Source: Cycas panzhihuaensis (taxonomy: Eukaryota; Cycadophyta). From it: a stretch of 64,000 nucleotides of DNA. A program made the translations under genes and the position numbers. Every line of letters begins with the position of its first letter. The first letter of the stretch is position 1. The stretch spans positions 160,897,741 through 160,961,740 of the forward strand of contig CM041465.1 in assembly GCA_023213395.1 (NCBI GenBank). Reading direction: 5' to 3'. The notes under the pieces were generated by a model. The model saw only the letters and a program-made list of their open reading frames with translations, did not search any database and was not told where the DNA came from. Shown here one piece after another: positions 58,694 through 64,000 of this stretch.

Positions 58694-58855
58694 AAACTAG
58701 AGGTGATCCTTCTCTCTCTCTTTTACAACTATCACTTTCATGTAATTATAGCTTCTCGTTTTCTTAGCCCAAAAGTGAGAGTAGAGAAAACGAGAAGCTA
58801 TAATTACATGAAAGTGATAGTTGCAAAAGAGAGAGAGAAGGATCACCTCTAGTTT
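58694..58855. repeat. Long near-perfect hairpin
   Basis: Arms 58694-58764 and 58785-58855, 71 bp each, with one mismatch (a G-U pair in minus-strand RNA), and a 20 bp loop. The left arm starts aaactagaggtgatcc and includes a CT repeat. It directly follows the gypsy integrase fragment. Confidence 0.92.
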
Positions 58856-58899
58856 AAACTCATTAGATGATATAGGTTTCAGAGCCATAGTTCACCCTC

Positions 58900-59172
58900 A
58901 CTATAAATTTATAGGTTCCTTGACTCTTAAGAATAAAACTTTTACAAAAATTATAAATTAATTAGCTTTTAAAGTTTTAAGCCCTTAAGAGTAGAAATAT
59001 GATAAGCTCCATTCTCTAAATCTTTGACAACCAAATATGATCCTATCCACTTAGGTGTAATTTTTCATTATTTGTCATGTAAATACTCAAGATTAAGAAC
59101 TTTATCTCTAACATAAAATTTATGAGGTCTCAATTATCTATCATGATCTATTTGAGCTATAGCTTTTATGGT
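58900..59172 (-). pseudogene. Ty3/gypsy integrase C-terminal fragment
   Basis: Minus strand: RPHKFYVRDKVLNLEYLHDK, then KITPKWIGSYLVVKDLENGA and YHISTLKGLKL. This matches the integrase tail of Tat-like pol (C: LKLEYLHD, PKWVGPFVVIKSLGNSAYRI). It is cut off near 59172, just before a new LTR-like segment. It is not a close copy of A or C, so it is a different family member. Confidence 0.78.
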
Positions 59173-59187
59173 GAGATTATTTTATGA

Positions 59188-59664
59188 TAGAAGAATTAAT
59201 GTTTATTTCATTAATGTATTAATCTTTATACCATTAATGTTAATGATATATATATTTATTATGAGGGCTTCATTACATGTAAATATATTAAGTCATAACT
59301 TAATGTTGTGAACCTAGTAGTGTGGATTATTATTTTATCCTCATATAAAGGTGTCATAAATTATTATAATAATCTAAGGTACATTTGACACCTTTGCATG
59401 ACTTTCTAATTCACCTTCCTATATTTTATAATTGCCTCCATTTTGTATTATGTATGCAGCATTCTTCATATTATGTTGCATTATAATTTTTCATTAATGA
59501 TGAATGGAACATATACACTTTGATTTGGAGCATTCAAGATTAATTCTTATGCATACATTTTAGTGCTTAGTTATATTATAAATTTTCAATTAAATGAATG
59601 TTAGTGAGGATGTCATGAGTCTTGAACTTGGGTTTCAAATTAAGTAGACATCCATCCTCCATCA
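59188..59664 (+). repeat. Candidate 5' LTR
   Basis: Ends ccatcctccatca, two bases before a perfect PBS. Left edge uncertain; tgatagaag at 59188 is the best TG start. No partner seen before 64000. Confidence 0.45.
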
Positions 59665-59666
59665 CT

Positions 59667-59678
59667 TGGTATCAGAGC
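59667..59678 (+). other. Primer-binding site, initiator tRNA-Met
   Basis: tggtatcagagc, a perfect match to the plant tRNA-iMet PBS. Confidence 0.85.
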
Positions 59679-62600
59679 TTGTCTCTACCAAGTCTCTTAT
59701 TTAATCTTTAGCTTATTTTTTACAAAATCTTCCACCTTGGTGTAGCTCTTAATGGTTGCATTCTATTATTGATTAGAGAAATATTTATTGGTTGATCTCT
59801 CAAAGATTTACTAACCTATTATACCATCTATTAGTTGCCTTTTTAGATCTATAACTTGATCTATAGGTTGTACTCATTAAATTTCCATTTCATAGCAAAC
59901 ATTAAACCTATATTCAAAATATTTTCTTGTGAAATATCTATTTGATTGATATTTTAGAAATGTTTGTATGGTTGTATTGAAAAGTAGTTTATTTGACCAC
60001 CTTTTGAAGCCATATTAAAATATATATAGTTGGGCAACTTTTGTTAGGCTTATTTTATATAATTTTTTGGTTGTTTAACCTCTATTTGACGTGTATCAAC
60101 ATCTCTATTAATTAGAAATCACTATTGAGTTGGTTGTTTTACATAGAGGTGGCTTTAGTAGTTCTTTATTTCATTTAGTTGTTGCCTCTATTCTCTATTA
60201 TACATCATGTGACCCTCTTTTTTACTCATATTTGATTGAATATGTCTTTACACTTATATTTTATTGAATACAAATTTGCAAGACATTTAAAAGTAACTGC
60301 TAGCTCATTATTTATCTTTATCTAGCCTTTTTAGAGCCCTACATGGATTTTTTATGGCCTGCATGGCCTCATTATGTGGATTGTTCTCAATCGATCCTAT
60401 GTGGCTTACATCTACTTCTCATTGTCTCCTATTTTTATTCAATGGCCTTGCATGGATTCTTTATGGCCTACGTAGCCATATTCATCTCCAAAAAAATTTG
60501 GCTGGCTCAATGTGGCTCATCTCTTGCTCTACGTGGTCTGGTTATCTCCTATTAAGCTGTGTCGGTTTAATATAAGCATGATTTAAGCTATTTATTCCTA
60601 TGCGACCATATATTCTCTCTAGTTGACACCATTTGAGGTTAATTTTTATTTGGATAAGATTAATAGTGATTAAAAGATAGTTTGACATCAATTTAGGGTT
60701 GAAACTATGATCACATGAGATTATTATGCTCAATTTCATTAGTTTTTAAATGATTTAAGGACTAACAATTTTTTTCTTGCCTTAGTTGATCTCTATAAAT
60801 AATTGAATGGGCAGAAGTGCATCTTATGACCACTTAAATTAATCTTAGTTAAGTCTACCTTACAATAGCAAAGACATATTGAGAATTCATTAATTCAATA
60901 GAGAGAATTTTGCCTTTATATCCACTTTACTACCTTATTTTTTAAAAATCTCGTTACCCAAATTTAACTTTTATGTAATTTAAAAATATTTAGGTTATAA
61001 TTTAGCATATCCCTAGAATATTCTATTCTTAATATACTTTATAACCTAAAGTTGCCTTTTCAATAGTTTTTCAAATTATTTTTTAAGCTTTTCAGGCTTT
61101 TTTCAGATATATTTTAAGGTAATTTTTAAGTTTTTAAAAGGTTTTTCTATTTTTCTACTTAAAATATTAAAAAGATAAAGACTAAAGGAACTACCTAACT
61201 ATTAGCCTTACAAGAGGAATGGTAAGGACCTCTAAAGCTACCACTGCACACGTGCTATTGGTCCTTTTTGAATTCTATGAATATTAGAGAGGCCTTTTAG
61301 CTATTAGGTGTAATTAATGGCTAGCTAAGGTGTTATACCCAAAACCTTAGAGTTTGGAGACTAGTCTAAACCTAGAGAGGATGAGCGCCTTAGGTAGAAG
61401 TGTGCCTTTAGATGAGGATCTATCATTAGGCTATAAATATAGCATAGGTGGGTTAATAGTATCATAAGGCAAGGGGGAGGGAGGGGAGGAAACAAGCCTT
61501 CTATAGCACTTGCATATCTTTGGGTATATTGGGTCCCCAAACTACTACTTGTGAGTAGGTAGGCTATCATATTAGACTATCTTAACTACTAGAGGTTATT
61601 TATAAGTAGAGACACTAAGACTTGAATCCTAGTTTAGATCACCCTTTTTAGGTAGAACAAGATATATAATATACACTATGGAACTTTAGATGATTGCAAC
61701 TAATACCATCAAACTATCTAACAATGATAACTTCTTGTCTTAGAAGAAATAAGTCAAGAATATTCTGATTATAAACAAACTTTGGCCTTATTTTTTTAGA
61801 AAAATTCCTTAGCTAGTTCTTACTTGAGATCCTAATTATTCTCATAACCTTATTCCATTTAATCTTGATGAAGTAACTTGTTAGACCTAATTTTTATTAC
61901 ATTATCTTAATATGTGTATAAAGGTATCTTGGGACCATGTGAGCTAACATTTAAGAAATGAGTTTATTTTATTAATTTGTTTATTATTTGACTATATTTT
62001 GAGTTAAGGTTGAGGTGGGCTCCTAACTACCTCTTGAATATAAAAAATATGGGCTCCACTACCCTAGTGTTCATCAACACCATCAACAATATTGTAAATT
62101 TTTTAAACTCTTTCAATATGGATTAAATATATTTTTCAATAATGTCTTCAAGATGGATTGAAATGTGATAACCTACTTCACTTTGTCCTTATACTTGCCT
62201 TTATTTGGTATTAAAGCCTATGTTCTCCAACTTGTTTTAATCTTATTTGAAGAATTAAGGTTCTATTGAAAAAATAACCCCATTTAGCATTCTTTGAGTG
62301 ATCTCACATTCCTATATGTTGGGTGCTCATCAAATCATATGTTTTGATTCCAAATAGTGTATATCTTTATAATTTATATCTCTGTTAGCATTTACGTCCT
62401 TATATTCTCTATAATACTCCCTCCATTTGTGCTTGCCCACTATGCTATTACTCCATCAATGGAACTTCGTATGTTCATTTACAGTTCCCAGCTACCCCTG
62501 TTGTGCTATTTTAAATAGGGTTATAGAAGTTATTTGGTTGGCTATTAAGGAGGATTCACTTGTGAAGATTTATCCATTACAAAGGAGGAGAATATGCCCT

Positions 62601-63301
62601 ATTTGTTATTTGCCAATGAATATTCCTATAGTTAATTATTAACTCTTAAATTTAGTTGATCTAAAGAAAGAAAAAAAATATTGTTATCGTATATGGGCCA
62701 AGAAAGTCTTCAGGATGAGATTATAGGGTTAGCTTGGGTGAATACTTAGAAATCAAAGCAAGATTAAGGCCATTTGCTTGCTACCTGAGGTTTATGAACT
62801 TTTCCAACTTATTGTGTTATTTATTAGTGAATATCTTTACTCAACTTATGGCACTTCTTGAAGACTCATATATACTATATGTTATCTACCATTGAAGTGC
62901 TCAATCATCTATATTTTGTATGTTGTATATGATTTCTCATTTTTTATCTATATTGTCATTTTGACATTGTGCATACACTTGCCGAGTTAGTAGCACTACA
63001 ACTAAATATCAGGAAATAATAGTAGAATTAGCAGGCCATCACAAGTGAGTATATCAAAATTATTACTTCAAGTTGTACCATTAATTTCCATAGATATTTT
63101 AACCTGTTAAGTGTATATATTTGATTCATAGTGTAGTTGTATTGATATAATTTATGGTTTTGATCTTTAGGTCCTTTGTCTAAGAGCATCCCATAAATTG
63201 TTGATATCTGTTGAGGACTCTCATCTATGCAACTCTACTTTAACCACCACTTTTCTTAACTGGTTTTTTATTTTTTCAAAAGTTATAAATATATATTTTT
63301 A

Positions 63302-63350
<49 letters not shown>

Positions 63351-64000
63351 AAGCCAAAATCTCTTACACACCCCTCCGTGTTTGAATCAATCAAATTTGA
63401 TTGATGTTCATTGTGTTTAAATTGTTTTCCCCCCTTTACTCGTTGACCGTTAATGAGCATTTAGTTTTTGTGGATATATATATATTTTTTATAATTTTTA
63501 TTAAAAATTAATTTAATTTAATAAAATTTCAACTCTTTAACACATGTTTTTTAGTGTATCCCCCTTGCCTTTAATAATAAATCACATTGAGCCCCCACGT
63601 GATCATGGTGTTAACTTTATAAAGGGCAGATTCCAAAAGTGATTATGTTCCTTTTAATTATTTTGGTTTTAAAAGGTTTGATTATATTTTATAAATTTTT
63701 AAATCTATTGACCCCTTTTCAACCATAGCAAGTGGTTATATTGGCCCTTATATGAACAAGGGTCTTTTGCCTAATGGGGTTAACCCCCCCTACTTGGTTC
63801 TATTACCTCAAAGAGGTCCTTATACTGTTTTTGCTATAACTTTTGATCCAAGAGTCTATTTTTTAAATGGTTAGATTTGTTCAAAAGGTATTTTAAAGAC
63901 CTATGCATTGAAGTAGTTTATGCTAAGATTTGAAGTTATTTTGTAGGGTTTTAATGCTAGTGAAATTATGCCTTTTAGTTGACCCTAGTTTGACTTATTT
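59679..64000. other. Unassigned AT-rich DNA
   Basis: Follows a PBS, so part may be the interior of a plus-strand element, but I see no gag, RT or integrase. Between 60340 and 60540 the words atggatt..tttatggcc and tatgtggctt recur loosely. The 71-codon open frame at 62427 has no recognisable domain. Confidence 0.4.
63306..63349. repeat. (TA)n microsatellite
   Basis: About 21 TA units. Confidence 0.95.

Noticed and set aside
60343-60575. Overlapping ORFs at 60343-60575 as a small membrane protein gene.
   Set aside because: Both arise from a loosely repeated T/G-rich sequence with no promoter or homology that I recognise.
63198-63404. ORF with YIYI repeat near 63300.
   Set aside because: It is the translation of a TA microsatellite.

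Overview
This is intergenic plant DNA built almost entirely of nested, decayed LTR retrotransposons. I found no convincing host gene, rRNA, tRNA gene or CRISPR array. The plant assignment rests on plant-type Ty3/gypsy and Ty1/copia protein motifs, primer-binding sites (PBS) for plant tRNA-Arg and initiator tRNA-Met, and a plant mobile domain (PMD) protein. A large-genome species is likely; I cannot name it. Nearly every coding region is a pseudogene, and most in-frame stops sit where relatives have Gln, Trp or Arg, as expected from C-to-T decay of methylated DNA.

Layout. Element A (+, 1 to 44611, 5' end outside the window) is a giant Tat-like Ty3/gypsy element. It carries gag, protease, reverse transcriptase (RT), RNase H (RH) and integrase (INT) up to 5261, then a long 3' region with an antisense PMD gene and a second RNase H, a polypurine tract and a 3 kb LTR (41639-44611). 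Two insertions split A. A chromovirus (E1, 6967-13408) lies in the antisense gene; its 250 bp LTRs are flanked by a diverged target-site duplication (TSD) and the empty site survives in a sister copy. A second Tat-like element of the same family (BD, 15991-41030) lies in the second RNase H, with LTRs 15991-18997 and 38041-41030 flanked by gcttg/acttg. Inside BD lies an inverted, end-truncated third copy, C (-, about 21816-32892).

To the right, 44612-64000 is AT-rich. It holds a mostly non-coding LTR element X (44777-48947), a copia relic on the minus strand (about 50950-54270), a complete 2516 bp solo LTR of the Tat-like family with a perfect 5 bp TSD (54902-57417), copia-type LTR/PBS ends (49935-50241, 58106-58403), a 71 bp-arm hairpin (58694-58855), a gypsy integrase tail (58900-59172), one more LTR/PBS (59667-59678), and about 4.3 kb I cannot assign.

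Most interesting content. The Tat-like family appears to carry a second, oppositely transcribed gene: a PMD protein with a C-terminal coiled coil and a 112-121 bp phase-1 intron at the same place in three copies. Its candidate promoter contains a 24 bp palindrome closely related to one in all five LTR copies seen here. The second RNase H, normally between RH and INT in Tat elements, is instead downstream of INT beside the 3' LTR.
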